A stretch of DNA of 64,000 bases from Palsa-1150 sp036490515 (GTDB lineage Bacteria; Myxococcota_A; Polyangia; Polyangiales; Polyangiaceae), in assembly GCA_036490515.1 (NCBI GenBank), contig DASXDU010000038.1, positions 1 to 64,000 on the forward strand, read 5' to 3'. The notes beneath the pieces are model-generated. The model did not search any database. It was not told the origin of the DNA and saw only the letters and a program-made list of their open reading frames with translations. Of the stretch, positions 26,541-34,447 are shown in pieces. The number at the start of each line of letters is the position of its first letter. Position 1 is the stretch's first letter. Position numbers and translations under genes: made by a program.

Positions 26541-27977
26541 CTACTCCGCCTTGTCGCCCGTACCCTCGCGCAGGCCGAGCTCCTTCATCTTGAGCTGCAG
26601 CCCCTTGCGCGAGATCTTCAGCAGGCGCGCGGCGTGCGTCACGTTGCCGTTCGTCTGCTGGAGGGCGCGGCCGACGAGCTCCTTCTCGAGGCGGCTCATC
26701 GCGACCTTCACGTGCTCCTTGAGGCCGCCGTCGCCGGCGAGCGCTGCGTGGAGGTCCGCCTCGGGGAGCGACACGTTGGCCATCGCCTGCATGCCGCGGA
26801 TCTCCGGCGGCAGGTCGCCCGAGCGCAGGTGCTGCGTGTCGCAGAAGAGGACCGCGCGCTCGATGACGTTCTCGAGCTCGCGGATGTTGCCGGGCCACGG
26901 GTACTGGACGAGCGTCTCCATGGCGTCGGGCTCCACACCCTGCACCTGCTTCTTCAGCCGCTCGTTGAACTTGCCGAGGAAGTGCTCGACGAGCAGCGGG
27001 ATGTCGCTCGTCCGCTCGCGCAGGGCCGGCAGGCGGATGGGCACGACGTTGAGCCGGTAGAAGAGGTCTTCCCGGAACGTCCCGCCCGCGATGAGCTTCT
27101 TGAGATCCCGGTTGGTCGCCGCCACGAGGCGCACGTCGACGCGGATCGTCTTGATGCCGCCCACGCGCTCGAACTCGCTCTCCTGGAGCGCACGCAGGAG
27201 CTTCACCTGCATCTCGATGGGGATCTCGCCGATCTCGTCGAGGAAGAGCGACCCGCCGTTGGCGAGCTCGAAGCGCCCCGGCTTGCTCGAGACGGCGCCC
27301 GTGAACGCCCCCCGCTCGTAGCCGAACAGCTCACTCTCGATGAGCTCCTTCGGGATGGCGGCGCAGTTGACCTTGATGAACGGCTTGTCCTTGCGGCTCG
27401 AGTGCTCGTGGAGCGCGCGCGCGACGAGCTCCTTGCCCGTCCCGCTCTCGCCCGTCACGAGCACCGTCGTCGGCGTGTCGGCCACGCGCTCGAGGATCGC
27501 GTAGAGCTCCGCGATGCCGGGCGACGTGCCGATGATGCCGAAGCGCACGTCCTTGCCGGTCGACACGGGCGTCGCGTCCGTCCCGCGGAGCTCGCGCGTG
27601 CGCAGCGCCTTGGCGACGATCTGCCGGACCTCGTCCTTGTCGAACGGCTTGGTGACGAAGTCGAACGCGCCCGCCTTGAGGGCCTCGACCGCCGTGTCGA
27701 TCGTCCCGTGCGCCGTGATGAGGACGATCGGCAGCTCCGGGTCGTCCTCGAGCGCCTTGCGGAGGAGCGTCATCCCGTCGACCTTGGGCATCTTCAGGTC
27801 GGTGATGACGAGATCGATGTGGTGCTCCTTGATGGCGGCCAGGCCCTGCTCGCCGTCCTCGGCGCTCATGACCTCGTAGCCGTCCCGCGTGAGCTGCGCC
27901 GTCAGGATCTTCCGCAGGTTCGGCTCGTCGTCGACGATGAGGACCTGCTTGCGCTCGGGGAGCATGGCGGGCGTCAT
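26541..27977 (-). CDS. Sigma-54-dependent response regulator (NtrC family)
   Basis: The 478-residue activator has a receiver domain (residues 1-125; phospho-Asp in LVITDLKMPKVDG). Its AAA+ domain (about 150-385) has Walker A GESGTGKE, the sigma-54 contact motif GAFTGA and Walker B GGSLFLDEIGEI. A Fis-type helix-turn-helix closes the protein (NVTHAARLLKISRKGLQL). It activates sigma-54 RNA polymerase on phosphorylation. The cognate kinase is not adjacent; the NtrY-like kinase at 34.4 kb is a possible partner. An ATG four codons downstream (27965) is an alternative start. Confidence 0.95.
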   Translation of the reverse strand: MTPAMLPERKQVLIVDDEPNLRKILTAQLTRDGYEVMSAEDGEQGLAAIKEHHIDLVITDLKMPKVDGMTLLRKALEDDPELPIVLITAHGTIDTAVEALKAGAFDFVTKPFDKDEVRQIVAKALRTRELRGTDATPVSTGKDVRFGIIGTSPGIAELYAILERVADTPTTVLVTGESGTGKELVARALHEHSSRKDKPFIKVNCAAIPKELIESELFGYERGAFTGAVSSKPGRFELANGGSLFLDEIGEIPIEMQVKLLRALQESEFERVGGIKTIRVDVRLVAATNRDLKKLIAGGTFREDLFYRLNVVPIRLPALRERTSDIPLLVEHFLGKFNERLKKQVQGVEPDAMETLVQYPWPGNIRELENVIERAVLFCDTQHLRSGDLPPEIRGMQAMANVSLPEADLHAALAGDGGLKEHVKVAMSRLEKELVGRALQQTNGNVTHAARLLKISRKGLQLKMKELGLREGTGDKAE

Positions 27978-28007
27978 CCTATCAACTCGCCGGACGCAAG
28001 GCGCCGG

Positions 28008-28898
28008 TCACTTTACGGGCTCGAGGAAGCTCGTCCCCATCGGCCGGCCGTTGCTCACGAAGCTGAACCCGTCGTCCGCCCAGAGCTCGCGGCCCCCGAG
28101 GCGGACGTGCCGGAAGGTCTCCGCCTGCTGCATCCCGGTGTCGAGCGATTCCACGAAGAACTCGCCGAGGTCGTCGATGGCGACGCGCTCGGGCACGCCG
28201 ACGGCGTCGCTCGCCGGGGCGGCGGGGTCGCGCGGGGGAACGGGCCAGGCCTTCAGCCCGCCGGGGGCGACGACCTGCGGGACGACGACGCCGTCGTCCT
28301 CGTCGTAGGAGAGGAGGCGCCCCGCGTCGTCGAGCGTCGCGTGCGCGCGCACCGAGACGTCGCGGTGGATGCGGGCGCCCTTCTCGTGGACGACCATGCC
28401 CGTCTCGGTCATCTCCGCCCACGGCCGGTCGCCCCACGACGCCGGCACGGGCCGCATCCAGAGCATCCGGACGACGAAGGACGCCGCCGTGTGCTCGCCG
28501 TCCGACCACGCGCGCACGCTGCCCGGCGCCACCTTCAGCGAGACCGCCGTCTTGTCGGCGTAGAAGCCCTTCGCCTGCGCGACGAGCGCCTCCACGGGCA
28601 CGTCGCGGAGGCTCACGTAGCGCGCGACCCTCGGCGCCCAGTCGTCACGCAGGAACGCGAAGCTCGAGCCGCCCGCGTACTTCGCGAAGTCCGCGTCGAG
28701 GAGGCGCTCGACGTCCGCCGCCGGAAGGGCGGCCCCCGACCCGCCCGGGTCGACCCGCGCGACCGACGCCTCGACGGCCGCCGTCGCGACGGACAAGACG
28801 ACCGGCGCCGGCCCCGCGTCCGGGACCGCCGGCGCCGACCGGCTGCAGCCGATCAGCGCGACGGCGAGCGCGAGCGCCCTGCCCCGCCGCGCGCGCAT
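28008..28898 (-). CDS. Putative lipoprotein of unknown function
   Basis: The 296-residue product starts MRARRGRALALAVALIGCSR, with a lipobox ALIGC, and continues into a soluble domain containing several Trp-rich strands (RMLWMRPVPASWGDRPWAEM, SVRAWSDGEHTAAS). No family is recognised. It begins directly after the transaldolase stop codon (no gap), suggesting co-transcription. Confidence 0.62.
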   Translation of the reverse strand: MRARRGRALALAVALIGCSRSAPAVPDAGPAPVVLSVATAAVEASVARVDPGGSGAALPAADVERLLDADFAKYAGGSSFAFLRDDWAPRVARYVSLRDVPVEALVAQAKGFYADKTAVSLKVAPGSVRAWSDGEHTAASFVVRMLWMRPVPASWGDRPWAEMTETGMVVHEKGARIHRDVSVRAHATLDDAGRLLSYDEDDGVVVPQVVAPGGLKAWPVPPRDPAAPASDAVGVPERVAIDDLGEFFVESLDTGMQQAETFRHVRLGGRELWADDGFSFVSNGRPMGTSFLEPVK

Positions 28899-30083
28899 CT
28901 ACGCGTTCAGGCGGAAGGCGGCCCCCAGCCCGGCCGCCAGCTCCTCGGGCGTGATGCGCCCGTCGCGGTCGAGATCGAGCGCGTCGAAGACGGCGTCGGC
29001 GCCGCCCCACTCCTCGCGCGTGATGAAGCCGTCGCCGTCCATGTCGTAGACCTTGAAGAGCTTCGCCGCGACCTCGCTCTTGTCGGCGGCCCGCTGCGGC
29101 GACCCGAGGGAGTCGAGCCGCTCGCCGAGCTGCTTCTCGAGCGCGACGATGGCCTTGGTGAAGCCGGCGATGCCCTCGTCGAGCTTGTCGCTCGCCATCT
29201 TGTCCTCGGAGTGCATCTTGCGGAAGGTCGCCTCGTCCATCGCGATGCGCTCGATCTTCTTCGTCCTGGCCTTCTCGGGGTCGAGCTTGCGCGGCAGGGC
29301 GTCCGTCGTCTTCTGCAGGTCGTCGAGGAAGTTCGGCGCGATGGTCAGCAGATCGCAGCCCGCGAGCTCGGTGATCTCGCCGAGGTTGCGGAAGCTCGCG
29401 CCCATGACCTCCGTCTTGTACTCGAAGTGCTTGAAGTACTCGTAGATGCGCGTCACCGAGAGGACGCCCGGGTCCTCGTGCGCCTCGTAGCCGCTCTTGC
29501 CGGTCGACTTCTTGTACCAGTCGAGGATGCGGCCCACGAACGGCGACACGAGCGTCGCCTTCGCATCGGCGCAGGCGATGGCCTGGTGGAGACCGAAGAG
29601 GAGCGTCAGGTTGCAGTGGATGCCCTCCTTCTCGAGCGCCTCGGCGGCCTTGATGCCCTCCCACGTGGACGCGATCTTGATGAGGATGCGCTCCTTCGAC
29701 ATGCCCGCGGCCTCGTACTGCTTGATGAGGACGTGCGCCTTCTCGATGGTCGCCTTCGTGTCGTAGGAGAGGCGCGCGTCGACCTCGGTCGAGACGCGGC
29801 CCGACACGATGCCGAGGATGCGCAGGCCGAACTCGACGCTGAGGCGGTCGATGGCCTTGCGGACGACGGCGTCCTTGTTCGCGCCGGCGCCCGCCTCCTT
29901 GCGTGCCCAGGCCAGCGCGTCGTCGACGACCTGCGCGTACTCCTTCATCTGCGCCGCCGCGCCGATGAGGGACGGGTTGGTCGTCGCGTCGCGCGGCTTG
30001 AACTTGCGGATCGCGTTGATGTCGCCCGTGTCGGAGACGACGACCGTCATCTGCGAGAGCTGCTCGAAGAGGTTCTGCGCCAT
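28899..30083 (-). CDS. tal: Transaldolase with C-terminal EF-hand pair
   Basis: Residues 1-320 form a transaldolase of the non-oxidative pentose phosphate pathway, moving a dihydroxyacetone unit between sugar phosphates. DATTNPSLI, the Schiff-base lysine region ILIKIASTWEGIKAAE, NLTLLFGLHQAIAC and the phosphate-binding SPFVGRILDW are present. Residues 340-394 carry two calcium-binding loops, DMDGDGFITREE and DLDRDGRITPEE, both with intact D-x-D-x-D/G spacing. This fusion is known from cyanobacteria and some other bacteria and matches that length (394). Calcium regulation has not been shown. The Rpe gene of the same pathway is at 60.8 kb. Confidence 0.95.
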   Translation of the reverse strand: MAQNLFEQLSQMTVVVSDTGDINAIRKFKPRDATTNPSLIGAAAQMKEYAQVVDDALAWARKEAGAGANKDAVVRKAIDRLSVEFGLRILGIVSGRVSTEVDARLSYDTKATIEKAHVLIKQYEAAGMSKERILIKIASTWEGIKAAEALEKEGIHCNLTLLFGLHQAIACADAKATLVSPFVGRILDWYKKSTGKSGYEAHEDPGVLSVTRIYEYFKHFEYKTEVMGASFRNLGEITELAGCDLLTIAPNFLDDLQKTTDALPRKLDPEKARTKKIERIAMDEATFRKMHSEDKMASDKLDEGIAGFTKAIVALEKQLGERLDSLGSPQRAADKSEVAAKLFKVYDMDGDGFITREEWGGADAVFDALDLDRDGRITPEELAAGLGAAFRLNA

Positions 30084-30244
30084 GGGAGGGAGAGCATCCT
30101 ACCCCGAGGCGCTGTGCGCAATGGGGGCTTGCGGGAAGAGGGCCGAGAGGGCGATCTCGACAGCGGATGGGCGAGCAGGGAAAGAGAAGAAGCGGCTTGA
30201 GAGGCGCGAGAAGCGAGCACGGACGGCGAGGGACGCTTCACCTT

Positions 30245-30477
30245 CCGAGGGTACGGGCACGTGGCACGAGGACGAGGACGAGCACGTCCTGTCGAGCACG
30301 TGTACGAGGACGAGGAGGTGGACGAGCACGTCGCGGGGAGCTGCGATGAGGCGCAGCCATGCCGGGTGGCTGCCCGTCGAGGCTCCCCGCCACCTGCACG
30401 TCCTCGTCCTCCTGCTCGTCCACGTGCTCGACAGGACGTCCTCGTCCTCGTCCTCGTGCCACGTGCACGTACCTCGG
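30245..30477. repeat. Large imperfect inverted repeat (about 96-bp arms)
   Basis: The left arm at 30245-30341 and the right arm at 30382-30477 are reverse complements over nearly their full length, with scattered mismatches and small indels. Shared blocks include GGCACGAGGACGAGGACGAG and GTCCTGTCGAGCACGTG on the left with their complements on the right. The 40-bp spacer itself folds, for example GCAGCCA / TGGCTGC. The element lies between the transaldolase start (30083) and the terminator of the gene at 30613, in a gap of about 530 bp without a convincing gene. It would form a very long RNA or DNA hairpin. Confidence 0.88.
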
Positions 30478-30546
30478 GCACGCAAAGCGCGTTTCGTCGT
30501 CCGTGCTCGGCTTCTCTTCGCGGTACCCCGTCCTGAACCAAAAGAA

Positions 30547-30601
30547 AGCCCCCCGGCTCTTCCCCGCGCTCTCTCGAACGCGGTTCGGAAACCGGGGGGC
30601 T
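30547..30601 (-). terminator. Intrinsic terminator for the 169-aa gene
   Basis: On the minus strand AGCCCCCCGG (30601-30592) pairs perfectly with CCGGGGGGCT (30556-30547), and the second arm runs into TTCTTTTGG. The loop is long (about 35 nt). Stem strength plus the T-rich 3' end support Rho-independent termination just after the stop at 30613. Confidence 0.65.
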
Positions 30602-30612
30602 CTCCCCGCCTC

Positions 30613-31122
30613 TCAGCTCGCCGGCTTCGCGGGCGCCGTCGTCGCCGTCGCCGGGGTCGTCCCGGTCGCCGTCGCCGCCGTCGTCGTCGCTGCCGTCGTG
30701 GACCCTGCGGTTCCGGCCTTCTTCGCCGCGCGTGTCGCGTCGCGCTTGGCCTTCGCCGCCGCCTTCTGCTCGACCGTCAGCGGGGTGCGCACCTTGCGGG
30801 GCGCCATCCCGAAGTCGGCGAGCGTTCCAGCCGCCTGTCCGAACTGCGTGTGGAGCATGTCCCTGAGGTCCTGCATCACAGGAGCCACCTGGGCGTGCGT
30901 CACATCGAGCTTGGTCAGGGCGTCCTTGGCGGTCGTCTCCGCGGTCTGCTGCGCCGTCATCGCCGCGGCCAGCCCGGTGAGGAGCTGGACGAGCGCGTCC
31001 GTCGTGTAGACCGCGTTCCCGAGCGTGAACTGCGCGTTCGGGAAGTGCTTCTGGAGGCCGGCAATGAGTGCCTGCACCCCCGCCAAGGCCTGGGCCTTCG
31101 TGGGCTTCGTCGTCGTCGTCAT
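30613..31122 (-). CDS. Ala/Thr-rich protein of unknown function (myxobacterial-type)
   Basis: The 169-residue product starts MTTTTKPTKAQALAGVQALI, followed by a helical middle (HFPNAQFTLGNAVYTTDALV) and PLTVEQKAAAKAKRDATRAA, and ends in an Ala/Thr/Pro-rich low-complexity tail of about 35 residues. I have an impression of similar proteins in Sorangium-type genomes, without a function. AAAGGAG about 10 nt upstream supports the ATG at 31122. It has its own terminator and is preceded by the 17-unit 21-bp repeat array. Alpha-helical, low-complexity proteins of this kind can resemble phasins, but no phasin motif is present. Confidence 0.7.
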   Translation of the reverse strand: MTTTTKPTKAQALAGVQALIAGLQKHFPNAQFTLGNAVYTTDALVQLLTGLAAAMTAQQTAETTAKDALTKLDVTHAQVAPVMQDLRDMLHTQFGQAAGTLADFGMAPRKVRTPLTVEQKAAAKAKRDATRAAKKAGTAGSTTAATTTAATATGTTPATATTAPAKPAS

Positions 31123-31299
31123 GGCATCGATTCTCCTTTCCAGGAGGGCGCTCTCCGGCGCGATGCCGGCCGCACCGGCGCAGCGCGCGCCGGGCGGAGA
31201 GCCTTGGATGATCTTCCCTCCTATAGGGACAGTCCGGCCGGTTTCGCGCTTTCGCCGTTTCGGGACCGGAAATCGACCGGACCCCCTCATTTGAGTCCT

Positions 31300-31656
31300 A
31301 CATCGGCCCCTCGCGAGGCTCGCCGGCGCCGCGTGATCGCGCGGCCCGCCCGCGAGATCCCTCGACCGACCCTCGACATCCCTCGTCACGCCCTCGACGA
31401 GCCTCGACGCCGCCGTGACGAGCCTCGTCATCGCTCCGTCGAGCCTCGACGCCGCCGTGACGAGGCTCGTCGTCGCCCTGACGAGGCTCGTCACGCCTTC
31501 GACGGGCTTCGCCGGCCCCGTGACGAGCCTCGTCACGCCTCCGTCGAGCCTCGACCGACCCGCGACGAGCCTCGTCACGACGGCGACATCCCACGTCACT
31601 GCCTCGTCGAGGCTCGTCGAGCCCGCGTCGAGCCTCGTCACGGCGGCCCCGAGCTC
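31300..31656. repeat. 21-bp tandem repeat array, about 17 units
   Basis: Units begin at 31300, 31321, 31342 and so on every 21 bp to 31636. The better-conserved units start CGTCACGCC or CGACGCCGC and end GACGAGCCT or GTCGAGCCT. Arms within units (GACGAG / CTCGTC) are complementary, so single-stranded copies could fold. The array occupies most of the 550-bp gap between the aldo/keto reductase gene and the 169-aa gene. Translating through it on the minus strand gives a seven-residue period, but the frame has no ribosome-binding site or family similarity. Confidence 0.93.
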
Positions 31657-31671
31657 GTGGGGGACGGCGCG

Positions 31672-32553
31672 CTACACGGTGCCGGGCCAGCCGGCGCCCA
31701 CAGCGGCCCAGCGGGCACGGAGCGCCGCGGTGACGTCGCTCGCGAGCGGGCCTCTCGCGACGATCGCGGCGGCCGCCCGCAGGTGCGCTTCGCTCGTCGT
31801 GCCGACGAGGGCGGCGCCGACGCCGGGCGCGAAGGCTGCGAAGCGGAGGGCGGTGTCGTCCCAGCCGGCGGGGCCCGGATCGAGGGCGAGCGCGTGCATG
31901 CGGTCCCAGTACGTCGCGACGTCGTCGGCGGGTGGGCGGCCCGCGAAGCGCCACGGCGCGTTGCCGAGCGCGCGCTTCGCGAGGACGCCGACGGAGCGCG
32001 CCGCGGCAACGGGGACGGACGCGGCGAGGGCGCCCTGGTCGAAGAGGCTCACCGAGCACTGCACGCTCCCGAAGTGCCCCGACGCGACCGCCCAGGCGAG
32101 CGCCTCCCCGTCGCCCGAGTAGGCCGCGACGCGGAGCTTCCCCGCGCGCCGCGCGTCGTCGAGCGCGCCGAGGAGATCGCCGCGCCGGAGGACGTCGAGC
32201 GGGCAGGAGTGCAGGTGGAAGACGTCGATGACGTCCGTCCCGAGGCGCGCGCACGCCTCGTCGATGCCGCGCGTGACGGCCGCCGCCGTCCAGTCCTCGG
32301 CGCCGCTCGCGCCGTAGCCGCCCTTCGTCGAGAGGACCACGTCGCGCCTTCGCGTCCCGAGCACGCGCCCGAGCCGCTCCTCGGCGTCGCCGTAGCTCCG
32401 CGCCGCGTCGAAGAGCGTGACGCCGGCGTCGAGTGCCGCGAGGACGACGCGCTCCGCCTCCGCGTCGGTGAGCCGCGCCTCGCCGAGGCCGCCGCACCCG
32501 AGCCCCAGGCGAGACACCGCGAGCCCCGTCGCGCCGAGCGCCACCTGCTCCAT
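31672..32553 (-). CDS. Aldo/keto reductase
   Basis: The 293-residue (beta/alpha)8 NADPH-dependent oxidoreductase begins VALGATGLAVSRLGLGCGGL. The catalytic tetrad is visible: Asp in LFDAARSYGDAEERLG with its Tyr, Lys in LSTKGGYG and His in VFHLHSC. It is closest to the short YdhF/pyridoxal-reductase-like or D-threo-aldose-type AKRs. The substrate cannot be deduced. The stop is 15 bp from the repeat array, and the gene follows the GH13 gene by 3 bp, so the two form an operon. Confidence 0.9.
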   Translation of the reverse strand: MEQVALGATGLAVSRLGLGCGGLGEARLTDAEAERVVLAALDAGVTLFDAARSYGDAEERLGRVLGTRRRDVVLSTKGGYGASGAEDWTAAAVTRGIDEACARLGTDVIDVFHLHSCPLDVLRRGDLLGALDDARRAGKLRVAAYSGDGEALAWAVASGHFGSVQCSVSLFDQGALAASVPVAAARSVGVLAKRALGNAPWRFAGRPPADDVATYWDRMHALALDPGPAGWDDTALRFAAFAPGVGAALVGTTSEAHLRAAAAIVARGPLASDVTAALRARWAAVGAGWPGTV

Positions 32554-32556
32554 CGC

Positions 32557-34230
32557 CTAGTGCGCCTCGGTCGCGGGGGTTCGCGCGTCGGCGGCGGGCC
32601 TCGCCGGGCCGGTCGCGGGTCTCGCCGCCTCCACGTAGACGGCCGCCGTGAGCGGCGGGAGCGCGACCGTGGCCTTGCCGCGCGCGACGGCGAGCGTCGC
32701 GGGCGCGCCCAGGCCGAGCATCTCGCGGAGCACCGTGCCGTCGGGCCACGGCGCGAGCGCGCCGAAGCGGAGCGGCACCGTGACGGACGACGCGTCGTTC
32801 GAGAGGACGACGAGCACGTCGCCGCGCAGGTACGCGAGCACGTTGCCGTGCACGCCCTGGCGGAGGAGCTCGACGAACGAGCCGCGCCAGAGGCCCTCCT
32901 CCGCGGCGCGCAGCCGCGCGAGGCGCTCGACGAGGGCCCACGTCGCGGCGGCGTCGCCGGCGAAGCCGTCGTGCGCTCCCGCGCGGCCCTCCGCGGTCCA
33001 CGCCCACGCGGGCATGTCGGCGCGGTTCTGGCCGTGGGCGCCGAGCATCGCGAGCTCGTCGCCTTGATAGAGCTGGGGGATGCCCGGCAGCGTGAAGAGG
33101 GCCGCGAGCGCGACGGCGTAGCGGCGCGCGAGCAGGTCCGCGGGGGTGTCCGGCGGCGCCTCGGAGAGGAAGCGCGGCACGTCGTGGTTGTCGAGGAACG
33201 TGACGAGGCGGAGCGCGCGGTCCTCGCCGAGCGCGCCGTAGGTCGCCGCGACGGCGGACGCGACGGCGTCGACCGAGCCGCCCTTCGCGAAGGCGTCGAC
33301 GAGCGCCGCGTGCAGGGGGAAGTGAAACGCCGAGTCGAACCCCGCGTCGAGGACGGGCCGGACGTGCGCGACGTCGTCCGCGTCGAAGTACTCCGCGAGG
33401 AGAAAGAGGTCGCTCCGCGCGGAGCGGACGCCGGGGACGAACGACGTCGCGAGGTAACGCGCCGGCACGTGCTTGGCGGTGTCGAGGCGGATGCCGTCGG
33501 GGCCCACGCGCTCGACCCAGCGGCGCGACAGACCCGTGAGGTAGCTCGCCACGACCGGGTCCTCCTCTGCGAAGTCGGGGAGACCGTGGAGCGAGCAATT
33601 GACGACCGGGTCGGCGGGCCGCCCTTCGGTAGCCCCGAGGGCCGCGCACGTCGCGTCGTCGTGGAACCAGGCGGGGTGCTCGGCGACGATGCGCGCGCCG
33701 CGCCCGGCGTGGTTCACCACCATGTCGGCGACGAAGCGGATGCCGCGCGCGTGGAGGTCCGCCACGAGCGCGCGGACGTCGTCCACGGTCCCGAGCTTCG
33801 GCTCCATGCGCCCGTCGTCGGGATCGGTGAGGTCGGCCCAGTAGCCGTGGTAGCCGCAGGCGCCGCTGCGCAGGGGGACCTGCGCGGGCAGCGGCGTGAC
33901 CCAGAGCGCGCCGGCGCCGAGCTCCGCGAGGTACGCCACGTGCGCGCGGAGGCCGGCGACGTCGCCGCCGTGAAAGAGGTCGGGGCTCGACGGGTCGTGG
34001 CAGCCGGGTTGCCCCGCGTCGTCGTTGCGCGCGTCGCCGTTGGCGAAGCGGTCGGTCATCGCGAGGTAGATGGGCCGGCGGCGCCAGTCGAAGGAGGCGG
34101 CGTCCGCGGGGCTCGACGGGGCGTTCGCGCGCGCCGGGGTCGCGGGCGCGGCGCACGACGCGAGGGCGGCGAGCGAGAGGGCGCCCGCGACGGAGCGCGT
34201 CCCGGCGGCGACGGAGCGGACGGAGACCAC
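32557..34230 (-). CDS. GH13 alpha-amylase family lipoprotein
   Basis: The 557-residue product has a lipoprotein-type signal (LSLAALASC). The catalytic barrel starts IYLAMTDRFANGDARND. GH13 regions are present: DMVVNHAG (region I), GIRLDTAKHV with the Asp nucleophile (II), LLAEYFD with the acid/base Glu (III) and FLDNHD (IV). A C-terminal beta domain follows. It probably hydrolyses alpha-glucans at the cell surface or in the periplasm. It is co-transcribed with the aldo/keto reductase. The divergent promoter region upstream contains one copy of the 39-bp dispersed element. Confidence 0.93.
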   Translation of the reverse strand: MVSVRSVAAGTRSVAGALSLAALASCAAPATPARANAPSSPADAASFDWRRRPIYLAMTDRFANGDARNDDAGQPGCHDPSSPDLFHGGDVAGLRAHVAYLAELGAGALWVTPLPAQVPLRSGACGYHGYWADLTDPDDGRMEPKLGTVDDVRALVADLHARGIRFVADMVVNHAGRGARIVAEHPAWFHDDATCAALGATEGRPADPVVNCSLHGLPDFAEEDPVVASYLTGLSRRWVERVGPDGIRLDTAKHVPARYLATSFVPGVRSARSDLFLLAEYFDADDVAHVRPVLDAGFDSAFHFPLHAALVDAFAKGGSVDAVASAVAATYGALGEDRALRLVTFLDNHDVPRFLSEAPPDTPADLLARRYAVALAALFTLPGIPQLYQGDELAMLGAHGQNRADMPAWAWTAEGRAGAHDGFAGDAAATWALVERLARLRAAEEGLWRGSFVELLRQGVHGNVLAYLRGDVLVVLSNDASSVTVPLRFGALAPWPDGTVLREMLGLGAPATLAVARGKATVALPPLTAAVYVEAARPATGPARPAADARTPATEAH

Positions 34231-34257
34231 GGGCGCCCGCGACGAAGTGACCTGGCC

Positions 34258-34296
34258 GACCTTCGGGGGGCTGTGGGACGTGATTCACGTCACCTA
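34258..34296. repeat. Dispersed 39-bp element, copy A
   Basis: The sequence from GACCTTCGGG to CACGTCACCTA is alignable without gaps to two tandem copies at 63600-63680. The core GACGTGA-T-TCACGTC is a near-perfect dyad. It sits about 28 bp upstream of the GH13 start, in the region divergent to the NtrY-like gene. The remaining 34300-34447 also has a loose run of GCCCACGGCC-like motifs spaced 20-22 bp apart. Confidence 0.75.
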
Positions 34297-34447
34297 CCGC
34301 CTGAGGCACGAAGCGGCAATCCTTCTCTGGCCCGGGCCCATGGCCTCTCCCCCCGGCCCACGGCCCCTCGACGGGAGCTCGCGGCCCTCCTTCCCGTAGC
34401 CCACGGCCCGCAGCCCGGAGCCCCCTTGCGGCTATGCTCCGTGGGCC

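Noticed and set aside
30613..31122. Phasin (PhaP) assignment for the Ala/Thr-rich 169-aa protein
   Set aside because: The composition and helical content are compatible, and a PhaR-like gene exists 7 kb away, but no phasin motif is visible; left as unknown.
31300..31656. CRISPR array
   Set aside because: The repeats are contiguous 21-bp units with no spacers, and no cas gene is present anywhere in the window.
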